A stretch of 64,000 nt of DNA. Source: DATFRX01 sp035630615. GTDB taxonomy: Bacteria > Actinomycetota > Actinomycetes > Propionibacteriales > Nocardioidaceae. The notes beneath the pieces were generated by a model. That model was not told where the DNA came from. It saw only the letters and a program-made list of their open reading frames with translations, and did no database searches. Positions 8,350 through 16,501 of this stretch are shown here, in pieces. The stretch covers positions 1-64,000 of the forward strand of contig DASQKI010000003.1 of the NCBI GenBank assembly GCA_035630615.1. Reading direction: 5' to 3'. Positions within the stretch are counted from its first letter, which is position 1; every line of letters starts with the position of its first letter. The position numbers and the translations under genes were made by a program.

Positions 8350-9285
8350 ATGACAACAGCCGCGGCGTACGTCGAGTTCGCCGACCGCGAGGCGCGCGAC
8401 GTGTCGCCGGTCTACGAGCGACTGGCGCGTGCGGTGTCGCGCGACGAGGAGCTGCTGGCCCGGCTCGACGCCCTTCCGGTGGCCAAGCGCCAGCCGAATC
8501 TGCTCTTCGGCGTCGTACGGCTGCTCGGCGGTCCCGTGGACGACCCGGGAGCGTTCCGTGAGTTCGCCTTGGCGACCTGGACGCGGATCGACGTCGAGCT
8601 GCGCCGGCGAGCCACGCAGACCAACGAGGCCGGGCGATGCGCGGTCTTGTTGCCGCTGCTCGCCGCGCTGCCCCAGCCGCTCGCCCTGCTCGAGGTCGGG
8701 GCGTCGGCCGGCCTGTGTCTCTATCCAGACCGGTACGGCTACCGCTACGGCGACTATGCGGTCGGTTCGGGCGAACCGGTCCTCGAGTGCGCGGCGACCG
8801 GACTGACGCCACCGGGCGGCGTGCCCGAGGTGGCGTGGAGGGCGGGCCTCGACCTCAACCCGCTCGATGTGACCGACCCCGCGGCCGTCGTCTGGCTCGA
8901 GTCCCTCATCTGGCCGGAGCACGCACACCGACAGGCCCGGCTCCGAGCCGCGGCGGCCGTGGCTGCGGCCGAGCCGCCGCTGCTCGTGCGCGGCGACCTG
9001 GTCGACGACCTGCCTGACCTAGCCGCTCGAGCCCCGGACGGCGCCACCCTCGTTGTGTTCCACACGTCGGTCCTCTACCAGGTGCCGGCGCCGCGCCGGA
9101 CGGCGTTCGTTGAAGTCGTCCGCGCGTTGCCCGGCCACTGGATCGCCAGCGAGGATCCGGATGTGCTGTCCTATGACACGGCTCCGCAGCCGCCCCGAGA
9201 CGCGCTGAACAATCTCGTGGCGCTGGACGGTGTCCCGGTCGCCTGGGCGCGAGCGCACGGGCAGGCGATGAGCTGGTTCGCTTAG
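8350..9285 (+). CDS. DUF2332 family protein
   Basis: This 311-residue soluble protein begins MTTAAAYVEFADREARDVSP and matches the DUF2332 pattern: an N-terminal helix bundle, a LLEVGASAGLCLYPDRY block near the middle and a C-terminal GATLVVFHTSVLYQ stretch. The last two look like motifs of a Rossmann methyltransferase fold, so a degenerate methyltransferase-like function is possible. No function is established. The longer open frame upstream (from 8215) is only the antisense side of the SpoIID gene; I start at ATG 8350. Confidence 0.75.
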   Translation: MTTAAAYVEFADREARDVSPVYERLARAVSRDEELLARLDALPVAKRQPNLLFGVVRLLGGPVDDPGAFREFALATWTRIDVELRRRATQTNEAGRCAVLLPLLAALPQPLALLEVGASAGLCLYPDRYGYRYGDYAVGSGEPVLECAATGLTPPGGVPEVAWRAGLDLNPLDVTDPAAVVWLESLIWPEHAHRQARLRAAAAVAAAEPPLLVRGDLVDDLPDLAARAPDGATLVVFHTSVLYQVPAPRRTAFVEVVRALPGHWIASEDPDVLSYDTAPQPPRDALNNLVALDGVPVAWARAHGQAMSWFA

Positions 9286-9335
9286 GAGGTCCGATGTCTG
9301 GTGAAGGCACACATGCGGCGACGGGAGAGTGACGC

Positions 9336-9905
9336 GTGACGGATGACATGGTCGGCCTGTTGGATCGGGTCTACGCCGACACGGCCGAGGTGATCGACGC
9401 GGCCGGGTCCGCGCTCGACGCTCCGACTCCCTGCGAGGGATGGTCGGTACGGGACGTGGCCAACCACGTCGTCGGCGGGCTGATCGTCTTCGCCGGCACG
9501 CTCGAAGGCGAGGCGGTCCGGCCGGATCCGGACGCACCAGACCCGGACTACCTCGGCTCCGACCCGGCCGGTGCCTATCGCGGCGCCGCCGATCGCTGTC
9601 TGGCCGGGTTCGGGAGGTCCGGCGCGCTCGATCGCGTCTACGACTTCGTGTTCGGGCCGACGCCGGGCCTCGTGATCGCCAACATCAGCCTCCAGGAGTC
9701 GCTCGTGCACGGCTGGGACATCGCGCGCGGGGCAGGCCTTGCGTACACACCCGGTGCGGGGGCGGTGGCTGCGGTCGCCGAGTTCAACGCCGATCGCGAC
9801 GGCGACGACATCCGGCGCGAAGGAATGTTCGGACCGGAGCAGCCGGTGCCGTCGGGCGTCAGCCCGTTCGAGGCGCTGCTCGGCCGCCTCGGTCGTACGG
9901 TCTGA
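9336..9905 (+). CDS. TIGR03086 family metal-binding (DinB/MDMPI-like) protein
   Basis: This 189-residue protein is a four-helix DinB/maleylpyruvate-isomerase-like domain. The segment TPCEGWSVRDVANHVVGG near residues 30-47 contains a conserved His that ligates metal in relatives; a second His lies in ESLVHGWDIAR. Members of this superfamily include mycothiol-dependent enzymes of actinobacteria, but TIGR03086 proteins have no assigned reaction. GTG 9336 follows GGGAGAG. The next gene is 78 bases downstream on the same strand. Confidence 0.78.
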   Translation: MTDDMVGLLDRVYADTAEVIDAAGSALDAPTPCEGWSVRDVANHVVGGLIVFAGTLEGEAVRPDPDAPDPDYLGSDPAGAYRGAADRCLAGFGRSGALDRVYDFVFGPTPGLVIANISLQESLVHGWDIARGAGLAYTPGAGAVAAVAEFNADRDGDDIRREGMFGPEQPVPSGVSPFEALLGRLGRTV

Positions 9906-9983
9906 GGCTCCGAGTCGGCGGAATGACGCCGGCTCGGACGCGGTTGTCCGAAGCAGGTCCCGCCGACGAGAGGAGCACGACTC

Positions 9984-10403
9984 GTGGCCAAGCCACCTCT
10001 TCCCGATCCCGTCGTACAGCTGCTGTCCAAGCCCAATCCCTCGGTGATCACCGCCATGCGCGCAGACGGTCAGCCGGTGTCCGTCGCGACCTGGTACATC
10101 TGGGACGACGGTCGGATCCTCATCAACATGGACGAGTCCCGCAAGCGGCTGGACTACCTGCGCAAGGACCCGCGGGTGAGCCTGACCGTCCTCGACGAAG
10201 GCGACTGGAACACCCACGTCAGCCTGCAGGGCCGAGTCGTCGAGATGCGCGACGACGAGGGCCTGGCCGACATCGATCGGCTGGCTACGCACTACACCGG
10301 TCGGCCCTACCGCAATCGCGAGCGGCAGCGGGTCAGCGCCTGGATCGAGATCGACCGATGGCACGGATGGGGTGCCATGCGCGACGATGCCGCCACCCGC
10401 TGA
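9984..10403 (+). CDS. PPOX-class F420/FMN-dependent oxidoreductase
   Basis: This 139-residue split-barrel flavoprotein has features of the PPOX/F420-dependent family: an N-terminal PSVITAMRADGQPVSVATWY strand pair, then SRKRLDYLRKDPRVSLTV and a GRVVEMRDDE strand. These enzymes use F420H2 or FMN to reduce varied substrates. F420 use is plausible because F420 biosynthesis genes (fbiA, fbiB) lie at about 44.5-46.5 kb. Translation starts at GTG 9984 after a GAGAGGAG box. The following methyltransferase gene overlaps its 3' end. Confidence 0.8.
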   Translation: MAKPPLPDPVVQLLSKPNPSVITAMRADGQPVSVATWYIWDDGRILINMDESRKRLDYLRKDPRVSLTVLDEGDWNTHVSLQGRVVEMRDDEGLADIDRLATHYTGRPYRNRERQRVSAWIEIDRWHGWGAMRDDAATR

Positions 10404-11079
10404 TCCCGACGAGGCCGCCCGCCGGCTCGCGACCGAGGCGCTCGCGACGGCCGACCCGACCGGTTGGTTCGAGCGGCTGTACGCGGCCGCGTCCGACGGC
10501 GAGGCGGTCGTCCCATGGGACCGAGGCGGTCCGAATCCGTTCCTCGCCGAGTGGACGGCCACGCGCGACCTCGCGGACGTCGGCCGCGCCCTCGTCGTCG
10601 GCTGTGGGCTCGGTGGCGACGCCGAGCTGATCGCCGGGCTCGGGCCTGCGACGGTCGCCTTCGACGTGGCACCGACGGCGGTCGCGACCGCGCGTTCCCG
10701 ACATCCGGGGTCTCGCGTCGAGTACGTGACGGCCGACCTGCTCGATCCGCCGACGGAGTGGACGCAGGCGTACGACTTGGTGATCGAGAGCCTGACCGTC
10801 CAGTCGCTGCCGCTGACGGTACGCCAGGCCGCCATCGCCAACGTCGCGGCGTTCGTGCGCCCGGGCGGTCGGCTGCTCGTGATCGCGTTCGGCGGAATCG
10901 ACGACGACACCCACGAGGGTCCGCCCTGGCCGTTGAGCCGCGACGACATCGAGTCGTTCGCGTCCGAGGGGTTGTCGGTCGTGCGTCTCGAGGACATCGC
11001 CGACCCGGCCGCCGGTGTGCATCGGTGGCGCGTTGAGTTTCTACGGCCGTACGAGGTACTGCCGGGCAAAAGCAACTAA
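10387..11079 (+). CDS. Class I SAM-dependent methyltransferase
   Basis: This is a Rossmann-type methyltransferase of about 230 residues with the SAM loop VVGCGLGGDAE, an acidic residue after strand 2 (AFDVAPTAV) and a YVTADLLDPP motif. The post-motif PGGRLLVIAFG is also present. The substrate is unknown. Two starts are possible, GTG 10372 and ATG 10387; I use the ATG. The start overlaps the 3' end of the oxidoreductase gene by 17 bases, so the two are probably co-translated. It ends in a convergent arrangement with accA3. Confidence 0.82.
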   Translation: MPPPADPDEAARRLATEALATADPTGWFERLYAAASDGEAVVPWDRGGPNPFLAEWTATRDLADVGRALVVGCGLGGDAELIAGLGPATVAFDVAPTAVATARSRHPGSRVEYVTADLLDPPTEWTQAYDLVIESLTVQSLPLTVRQAAIANVAAFVRPGGRLLVIAFGGIDDDTHEGPPWPLSRDDIESFASEGLSVVRLEDIADPAAGVHRWRVEFLRPYEVLPGKSN

Positions 11080-11158
11080 TTCAGGATAGATCCGGACATA
11101 TACGACCAGAGGGGCTAGCGTGGCACGCCTCCTTCACCCACGCGCAGTCGCGAGCGAC

Positions 11159-12928
11159 TCAGTCCTCGATCCGGCACAGGGGTGCGCCGTTGGCGACGGT
11201 GGCGCCTACTTCCGCGGTCAGCGCGGCGATCGTCCCGGCCTTGTGGGCGTAGAGCGGCTGCTCCATCTTCATCGCCTCGAGCACGACGACGAGGTCGCCC
11301 TCCGCCACCTGCCGCCCCTCTTCGACGGCGACCTTCACGATCGTGCCTTGCATGGGTGAGGCCAGCGTGTCGCCGCCGGCGGCCGCGGCGGCCTTCTTCG
11401 CGGAGCGCTTGGCTGGCTTGGCGGCACCCGATCCGGCCGCAGGTCGGGCCAGGTCGGCCGGCAGCACGACTTCGAGTCGCTTGCCGCCGACCTCGACGGT
11501 GACCCGCTCGCGCTCGCCTTCGTCGGGTGTCTCGGCGGCCCCGTCGTACGGCGGGATCTGGTTGTCGTACTCGGTCTCGATCCACGAGGTGTAAACGCCG
11601 AACGACGCGCCGTCGCCGATGTAGGCCGGGTCGTCGACGACCGAGCGGTGAAACGTGATCACCGTCGGCATGCCGTCGACGACGAACTCGTCCAGCGCCC
11701 GCCGTGACCGCTCGAGGGCCTGCTCGCGGGACGTGCCGGACACGATCAGCTTGGCGACGAGCGAGTCGAACGCGCCCGGCACCGTCTCGCCCTGGTCGTA
11801 GCCGCCGTCGAGTCGGATGCCTGGCCCGGACGGTGCGTGCCAGCGGGTCAGCGTGCCCGGCGCCGGGAGGAAGTTGCGCCCGGCGTCCTCGGCGTTGATC
11901 CGGAACTCGATCGAGTGCCCCCGGACGATCGGATCGTCATAGCCGAGCTCCTCGCCGGCCGCGATCCGGAACATCTCGCGAACCAGGTCGAGGCCAGTCA
12001 CCTGCTCGGTCACGGGGTGCTCGACTTGGAGCCGGGTGTTGACCTCGAGGAACGAGATCGTGCCGTCCTGGCCGACGAGGAACTCGCAGGTGCCGGCGCC
12101 GACGTAGGACGCCTCCCGCAGGATCGCCTTGCTCGACTCGTAGAGCGTCCGGATCTGCTCGTCGGAGAGGAAAGGCGCCGGCGCCTCCTCGACCAGCTTC
12201 TGGTGCCGCCGTTGCAGGGAGCAGTCGCGGGTCGACACGACGACGACGTTGCCGTGCTGGTCGGCCAGGCACTGGGTTTCGACGTGACGCGGCTTGTCGA
12301 GGTAGCGCTCGACGAAACACTCGCCCCGGCCGAAGGCGGCGGTGGCCTCGCGGACCGCCGACTCGAACTGCTCGGCGAGCTCGTCCTTCGTGCGGGCGAC
12401 CTTGAGCCCGCGACCGCCGCCGCCGAAGGCCGCCTTGATCGCGACCGGCAGTCCGTGCTGTTCGGCGAACGCGATGACCTCGTCGGGACCCGACACCGGG
12501 TCGGGCGTGCCGGCGACGAGCGGGGCACCGACCTTCTCGGCGATGTGTCGGGCCCGGACCTTGTCGCCCAGAGCGTCGATCGCGGCCGGAGGCGGGCCGA
12601 TCCAGACCAGGCCGGCGTCGATGACTGCCTGGGCGAAGGTCGCGTTTTCGGCGAGGAACCCGTATCCGGGATGCACCGAGTCGGCGCCGGCGCGCTTCGC
12701 GACGTCGAGCAGCTTGTCGATGGACAGGTACGAGTCGGCCGGCGTGGCGCCGTCGAGGGAGTACGCCTCGTCGGCCAGCCGAACGTGGAGGCCGTCGCGG
12801 TCGGCGTCGGCGTAGACGGCGACGCTCCCGATGCCGTTGTCGCGGCAGGCCCGGATGACTCGGACCGCGATCTCGCCGCGGTTGGCGATCAGCACCTTCG
12901 ACAGTTGGCGTTGCTCCACTGTGGCCAC
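11159..12928 (-). CDS. accA3: Acyl-CoA carboxylase alpha subunit: biotin carboxylase + BCCP (AccA3 type)
   Basis: This 589-residue protein carboxylates biotin with ATP and bicarbonate and carries it on its own C-terminal domain. Visible elements are the N-terminal KVLIANRGEIAVRVIRACRD, the glycine-rich ATP-grasp loop (AFGGGGRG), a CSLQRRHQKLVEEAPA-like segment and the FLEVNTRLQVEHPVTE active site. The biotinyl lysine is in EAMKM near the C-terminus. I chose GTG 12928 (GGAGA seven bases upstream); the longer frame upstream overlaps the divergent acyl-CoA dehydrogenase gene. It pairs with AccD5 and AccE at 21.5-23.3 kb and is biotinylated by BirA at 24.6 kb. In M. tuberculosis these genes are near neighbours too. 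Confidence 0.93.
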   Translation of the reverse strand: MATVEQRQLSKVLIANRGEIAVRVIRACRDNGIGSVAVYADADRDGLHVRLADEAYSLDGATPADSYLSIDKLLDVAKRAGADSVHPGYGFLAENATFAQAVIDAGLVWIGPPPAAIDALGDKVRARHIAEKVGAPLVAGTPDPVSGPDEVIAFAEQHGLPVAIKAAFGGGGRGLKVARTKDELAEQFESAVREATAAFGRGECFVERYLDKPRHVETQCLADQHGNVVVVSTRDCSLQRRHQKLVEEAPAPFLSDEQIRTLYESSKAILREASYVGAGTCEFLVGQDGTISFLEVNTRLQVEHPVTEQVTGLDLVREMFRIAAGEELGYDDPIVRGHSIEFRINAEDAGRNFLPAPGTLTRWHAPSGPGIRLDGGYDQGETVPGAFDSLVAKLIVSGTSREQALERSRRALDEFVVDGMPTVITFHRSVVDDPAYIGDGASFGVYTSWIETEYDNQIPPYDGAAETPDEGERERVTVEVGGKRLEVVLPADLARPAAGSGAAKPAKRSAKKAAAAAGGDTLASPMQGTIVKVAVEEGRQVAEGDLVVVLEAMKMEQPLYAHKAGTIAALTAEVGATVANGAPLCRIED

Positions 12929-12985
12929 GCGTCGTCTCCTGTTCGAGTCCGGCTGCGAGGCAGAGTCTATGGCGCGCGTACTCGA

Positions 12986-13033
12986 AGTTGTCAGGCGTAT
13001 GTCGACCCCTGGCTCGATATGCGCCTGACAACT
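12986..13033. repeat. 48-bp palindromic repeat, copy 1
   Basis: The left arm agttgtcaggcgtat (12986-13000) pairs with atgcgcctgacaact (13019-13033), with 14 of 15 positions complementary; weaker pairing continues to the centre. The second copy at 17276-17323 has the same total length and the same outer AGTTGTCAGGC/GCCTGACAACT arms, while the inner bases have changed on both arms together. That pattern indicates a selected hairpin or palindrome family. It sits between the divergent accA3 and acyl-CoA dehydrogenase genes. Confidence 0.8.
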
Positions 13034-13096
13034 CGGGCACCGCGCGGCCGGGGTAGGTTGAGGTCCGACCGTTTCCCACCCGGAGGGCTGACCCCC

Positions 13097-14260
13097 ATGA
13101 GTTTCGTGCTGTCTCGTGAGCACGAGGAGTTTCGTCAGAGCGTTCGCGAGTTCGCTCGCGACGAGATCGCGCCGTACGTCGCAGACTGGGACGACAAGCA
13201 CCACTTCCCGGTCGACGTCGTACGCAAGATGGGCGACCTCGGCCTGTTCGGGTTGACCGCACCGGAGGAGTACGGCGGTGCCGGCGACTTCACCAGCCTG
13301 TGCGTCGCGATCGAGGAGCTCGGTCGGGTCGACCAGGGCATCGGCATCACGCTCGAGGCGGCCGTCGGTCTCGGGATCAACCCGATCCTGACCTTCGGCA
13401 GCAAGGAGCAGAAGGAGCGCTGGCTTCCCGACCTGATTTCGGGCCAGGCGTTGGCCGCGTTCGGCCTGACTGAGCCGGCGTCGGGCTCGGACGCGGGTGC
13501 GACCCGGACCCATGCCGAGCTCATCGACGGTTTCTGGTTGCTCAACGGGTCGAAGCAGTTCATCACCAACTCCGGTTCGTCGATGACGTCGGTCGTGACC
13601 GTCACGGCTCGCACAGGTACGAGGGTCGACGGCACGCCGGAGATCTCGTCGATCCTGGTGCCGGCAAGCACCGACGGGTTCGTCGCGGAGCCGGCGTACA
13701 ACAAGCTCGGCTGGCATTGCTCCGACACGCATCCGCTGACGTTCATCGACGTACGGGTGCCGGAGGATCACCTGCTGGGCGAGCGCGGACGCGGGTTCGC
13801 GCAGTTCCTCGCCACGCTCGACGACGGCCGCGTCGCTATCGCCGCGCTGGCCCTCGGCTGCATCGAGGCCTGCCTGGAGATGTCGGTCGCGTATGCCGAG
13901 GAGCGTGAGACCTTCGGCGTGCCGATCGGGCGAAAGCAGGGGGTCGCGTTCCAGGTGGCCGATCTGGCGGTAATGGCCGAGGCGTCGCGGGGGTTGGTCT
14001 ACAAGGCGGCCGCGATGAAGGACGCCGGCGCGCCGCCCGCCGAGTTCAAGCAGGCCGCGTCGATCGCGAAGCTGTACGCGACGGAAGCGGCCGTGACCGC
14101 GACCCGGATCGCGACCCAGGTGTTCGGCGGCTACGGCTTCATGGAGGAGTACTCGGTCGCCCGGTTCTATCGGGACGCGAAGATCCTCGAGATCGGCGAA
14201 GGCACCTCCGAGGTCCAGCGCATGCTGATCGCCCGCGGGCTAGGGCTGCCAGTCGAGTGA
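13097..14260 (+). CDS. Acyl-CoA dehydrogenase (FadE25-like)
   Basis: This 387-residue flavoenzyme makes the trans-2,3-double bond in acyl-CoA thioesters. The FAD/substrate motifs LTEPASGSDAG and the GSKQFITNSGS block are present. The C-terminal YGFMEEYSVARFYRDAK segment is followed by EGTSEVQRMLIAR, whose Glu is the usual catalytic base in short-chain and branched-chain enzymes. I start at ATG 13097 after GGAGG; the much longer upstream frame is antisense to accA3. It resembles FadE25, which lies in the same region in M. tuberculosis (beside purE there). The position opposite accA3 suggests linked acyl-CoA metabolism. Confidence 0.9.
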   Translation: MSFVLSREHEEFRQSVREFARDEIAPYVADWDDKHHFPVDVVRKMGDLGLFGLTAPEEYGGAGDFTSLCVAIEELGRVDQGIGITLEAAVGLGINPILTFGSKEQKERWLPDLISGQALAAFGLTEPASGSDAGATRTHAELIDGFWLLNGSKQFITNSGSSMTSVVTVTARTGTRVDGTPEISSILVPASTDGFVAEPAYNKLGWHCSDTHPLTFIDVRVPEDHLLGERGRGFAQFLATLDDGRVAIAALALGCIEACLEMSVAYAEERETFGVPIGRKQGVAFQVADLAVMAEASRGLVYKAAAMKDAGAPPAEFKQAASIAKLYATEAAVTATRIATQVFGGYGFMEEYSVARFYRDAKILEIGEGTSEVQRMLIARGLGLPVE

Positions 14261-14279
14261 CCTCGATGTCCGCGTGACC

Positions 14280-14807
14280 TCACTCGGGCTCGGTCAATGG
14301 TTCCGTTGGAGAAGGCCCGACGACGTTCACCGCCGAGCGGGGGCGGGTGTCGACGGTCAGCTGGAAGATGTCCGGCCGGTGGTAGTGGCCGGTCGGGTCG
14401 AAGAGTCGGCGGGCGGCTCGGACCGCCGTCAGGTCGATGTCCGCGGTCAGGATCGTCTCCTCTTCCCGGGCCGGGCCGGCCAGGATCTGCCCACCCGGGT
14501 CGACGATGACGGCGTTGCCCTCCTCGACCCACTCACCATGCCGCTCCTTGTCCCAGATCCGGTCGCGGTGGGGGAAGTCCGCCGGGATCTGGTCGACCAG
14601 CAGGGCGTACCAATCCGCGTCGCCGTCCCAGATCGGGACCGAGTCGATCCAGATCGGGGTCCCCGGCACGAATACCTCAGGAAACACCACGATCTCGGCG
14701 CCGTCAGCGGCAGCCTGCTCGAGTAGCCCGATGGCCTTGGACAGCGTCGCCTTCTGATCCATCAGTACGTATGCCGCCTGGACAGCGGCGATCTTTACGG
14801 TCGTCAT
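14280..14807 (-). pseudogene. Nitrilase relic with internal in-frame deletion
   Basis: The 175-codon frame begins like a carbon-nitrogen hydrolase of the nitrilase branch (KIAAVQAAYV; the catalytic Glu is residue 44 in FPEVFVPG) and ends like one (AVIVDPGGQILAGP, DPTGHYHRPDIF). Around residue 73 the sequence jumps from WYALLVDQ to IPADFPHRDR. About 140-150 residues of the usual 310-350 are absent, including the region that carries the catalytic Lys and Cys. The frame is kept and a reasonable ribosome site precedes the ATG (GGGAGTGGG), so a short protein could still be made, but it cannot be an active nitrilase. It converges on the acyl-CoA dehydrogenase gene with a 19-base gap. Confidence 0.8.
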
Positions 14808-14822
14808 GGCCCACTCCCGTCA

Positions 14823-14841
14823 TCGCCGCCGCGCGCGGCGA
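14823..14841 (-). terminator. Short GC hairpin between PEBP and nitrilase-relic genes
   Basis: TCGCCGC at 14823-14829 pairs with GCGGCGA at 14835-14841 around a five-base loop. It lies downstream of the PEBP lipoprotein stop and upstream of the nitrilase relic. There is no T tract, so a terminator role is only a suggestion. Confidence 0.3.
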
Positions 14842-14901
14842 GCCGACTCTCATGGTGCGGGCCGGCCCGTGGGGGGTCAATGGGTGACCGAGAGAGGGGC
14901 C

Positions 14902-15444
14902 TCAGCCGCGCGAGTACGTGCCTGTCAGACGGCCACTGGCCAACGCGTGCTCGTCGATGGCGGCCAGGGCGTCGTCGGTAGTCGCGCCCTCGTCGAGTCC
15001 GGTAGGTGCGTTGAGCGCGTAGACCGTGAACCGGTAGTGGTGCGTACCGTCGGGCGGACACGGCCCGGTGTACGTGGCGTCGCCCGCCGAATTGGCGGCC
15101 TGGACCCCACCGCTGGGGACGCCGCCTTCGGAGACCGAGGTGGTCGTGGACGGGAAATCGACCACGATCCAGTGCACGAACGTGCCGCCCGAAGCGTCCG
15201 GATCGTCGACGACCAGCGCCAGCCGGTCGGCGTCGGCCGAGAGGTGGTGCCACGCAAGCGGCGGCGAGACGTTGTCGCCGTCGCAGCTGTAGACCTTCGG
15301 GATCGCCTGATCGTTCTGGAAGGCGCTGCTCGTCACGGTGATCGATTCCTCGACCCCCGTCGCCGGCTCCCCCGCCCCGTCATCGTCGTCCCCACAACCT
15401 ACGGCGAGGAACGTGATCGCGATGAGCGGTACAACGATCCGCAT
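14902..15444 (-). CDS. PEBP/YbhB-family lipoprotein
   Basis: This 180-residue protein has a short signal peptide ending in the lipobox LAVGC (Cys17), so it should be lipid-anchored outside the membrane. The rest is a phosphatidylethanolamine-binding (YbhB/YbcL) fold: SPPLAWHHL, then the anion-pocket segment VVDDPDASGG...FVHWIV, and a HHYRFTVYAL strand. No bacterial function is firmly established. It lies 9 bases after the maf stop on the same strand and may be its last co-transcribed partner. Confidence 0.85.
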   Translation of the reverse strand: MRIVVPLIAITFLAVGCGDDDDGAGEPATGVEESITVTSSAFQNDQAIPKVYSCDGDNVSPPLAWHHLSADADRLALVVDDPDASGGTFVHWIVVDFPSTTTSVSEGGVPSGGVQAANSAGDATYTGPCPPDGTHHYRFTVYALNAPTGLDEGATTDDALAAIDEHALASGRLTGTYSRG

Positions 15445-15453
15445 GAATTCAGC

Positions 15454-16101
15454 CTACGTGGTTCGTCCCCACAGATCGGGCCACGCCACACTGAGTTCGC
15501 CGAGCAGCTCCCGGAGCAAAGGCAGGCTGAGGCCGACGACGTTGTGCGGGTCGCCCTCGATCCCGCGGACGAACGGCCCGCCGAGCCCGTCGATGGTGAA
15601 CGCGCCGGCGACATGCAGCGGCTCGCCGGTCGCGACGTACGCCCGGATCTCGGCATCCGACGGCGAGCCGAAGTGGATCACCGTCGACGCGACCCCGGCG
15701 GCCTCGCGTACCCGAGACGACGTCGGATCGAGCAGGCGTACGCAGTGGCCCGAGTGCAGCACGCCGGTGCGTCCTCGCATCGCCTTCCAGCGCGCGGTCG
15801 CGGCGTCGACGGTGCCGGGCTTGCCGTGCGCCTCGCCGTCGAGCTCAAGCATCGAGTCGCCGCCGATCACGACAGTCGTCCGGTCGCCGTCGAGCCGGCC
15901 GGCGACTTCGCGACACTTCATCCGGGCGAGGGTCGCGACGAGGGTCTCCGGCGTCGAGACGGGTACTCGCTCCTCGTCGACGTGGGAGACGACCACCTCG
16001 GGCTGGACGCCGGCGCGACGCAGGGTCGCGAGACGACCGGGCGACGCCGACGCGAGCACGATCCGGTAGGCGGGGCTACGGGAAGACGGCGACTCACTCA
16101 T
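15454..16101 (-). CDS. maf: Maf-like nucleoside triphosphate pyrophosphatase
   Basis: This 215-residue Maf/HAM1-type enzyme hydrolyses (modified or non-canonical) nucleoside triphosphates to monophosphates. Family elements are the N-terminal IVLASASPGRL phosphate loop, MKCREVA, the IGGDSMLELDG acidic motif followed by GKPG, and the C-terminal VVGLSLPLLRELL. The ATG at 16099-16101 lies inside the last codons of gtrA, so it is translationally coupled. In M. tuberculosis maf follows accE5 directly; here five envelope genes separate them. Confidence 0.9.
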   Translation of the reverse strand: MSESPSSRSPAYRIVLASASPGRLATLRRAGVQPEVVVSHVDEERVPVSTPETLVATLARMKCREVAGRLDGDRTTVVIGGDSMLELDGEAHGKPGTVDAATARWKAMRGRTGVLHSGHCVRLLDPTSSRVREAAGVASTVIHFGSPSDAEIRAYVATGEPLHVAGAFTIDGLGGPFVRGIEGDPHNVVGLSLPLLRELLGELSVAWPDLWGRTT

Positions 16102-16501
16102 CAAGTGAATCCTCCGATATGCGGCGGCTGGCGAAAACAACGTGGCGCATGCCGAAGAAGTTGAGTGTCGACGCGACTGCTTGGGCGACCAGCCAGGCGA
16201 TCGTGATCTGGCCGATGACACCGTCGAGCAGGCGTACGGCGACGGCGTTGACCGCGACGTTGACCACGAGCGTGGTGCCGTACAGCGCCAGGAAGCGGCC
16301 GACCACATGGGCCCGACCGGCGGCCTCGAAGGTCCACGATCGGTTGAGCAGATAGGACAGGGTCGTGCCCAAGATGAAACCGATGGCCTTCGCGGGATCG
16401 ATCGGCACGTCGAGAAGCAGCAGCAGTCGGTAGCTGCCGTAGTCGAGGACGGCCGCGAGTCCGCCGACGAGCACGAACCGTCGGGCCTGTCGGACCAGCA
16501 T
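16094..16501 (-). CDS. GtrA-family membrane protein of the arabinose-donor module
   Basis: This 135-residue protein has four predicted membrane segments and the GtrA pattern (FVLVGGLAAVLDYGSYRLLL near the N-terminus, LSYLLNRSWTF at mid-sequence). Its start overlaps the dprE2 stop by one base (TGATG). In M. tuberculosis the GtrA protein Rv3789 is next to dprE1/dprE2 and has been proposed to translocate decaprenyl-phosphoryl arabinose or to recruit AftA. The context makes the same role likely. The frame is open far upstream, but that part is antisense or out of frame with dprE2. Confidence 0.87.
   Translation of the reverse strand: MLVRQARRFVLVGGLAAVLDYGSYRLLLLLDVPIDPAKAIGFILGTTLSYLLNRSWTFEAAGRAHVVGRFLALYGTTLVVNVAVNAVAVRLLDGVIGQITIAWLVAQAVASTLNFFGMRHVVFASRRISEDSLDE

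Noticed and set aside
9282..11075. 597-codon minus-strand frame across three plus-strand genes
   Set aside because: The plus-strand genes have family motifs and ribosome sites; this frame has neither.
12986..13033. Palindrome as a specific operator for the divergent accA3/dehydrogenase promoters
   Set aside because: The same element lies between dprE1 and dprE2, where there is no divergent promoter; a dispersed repeat explains both.
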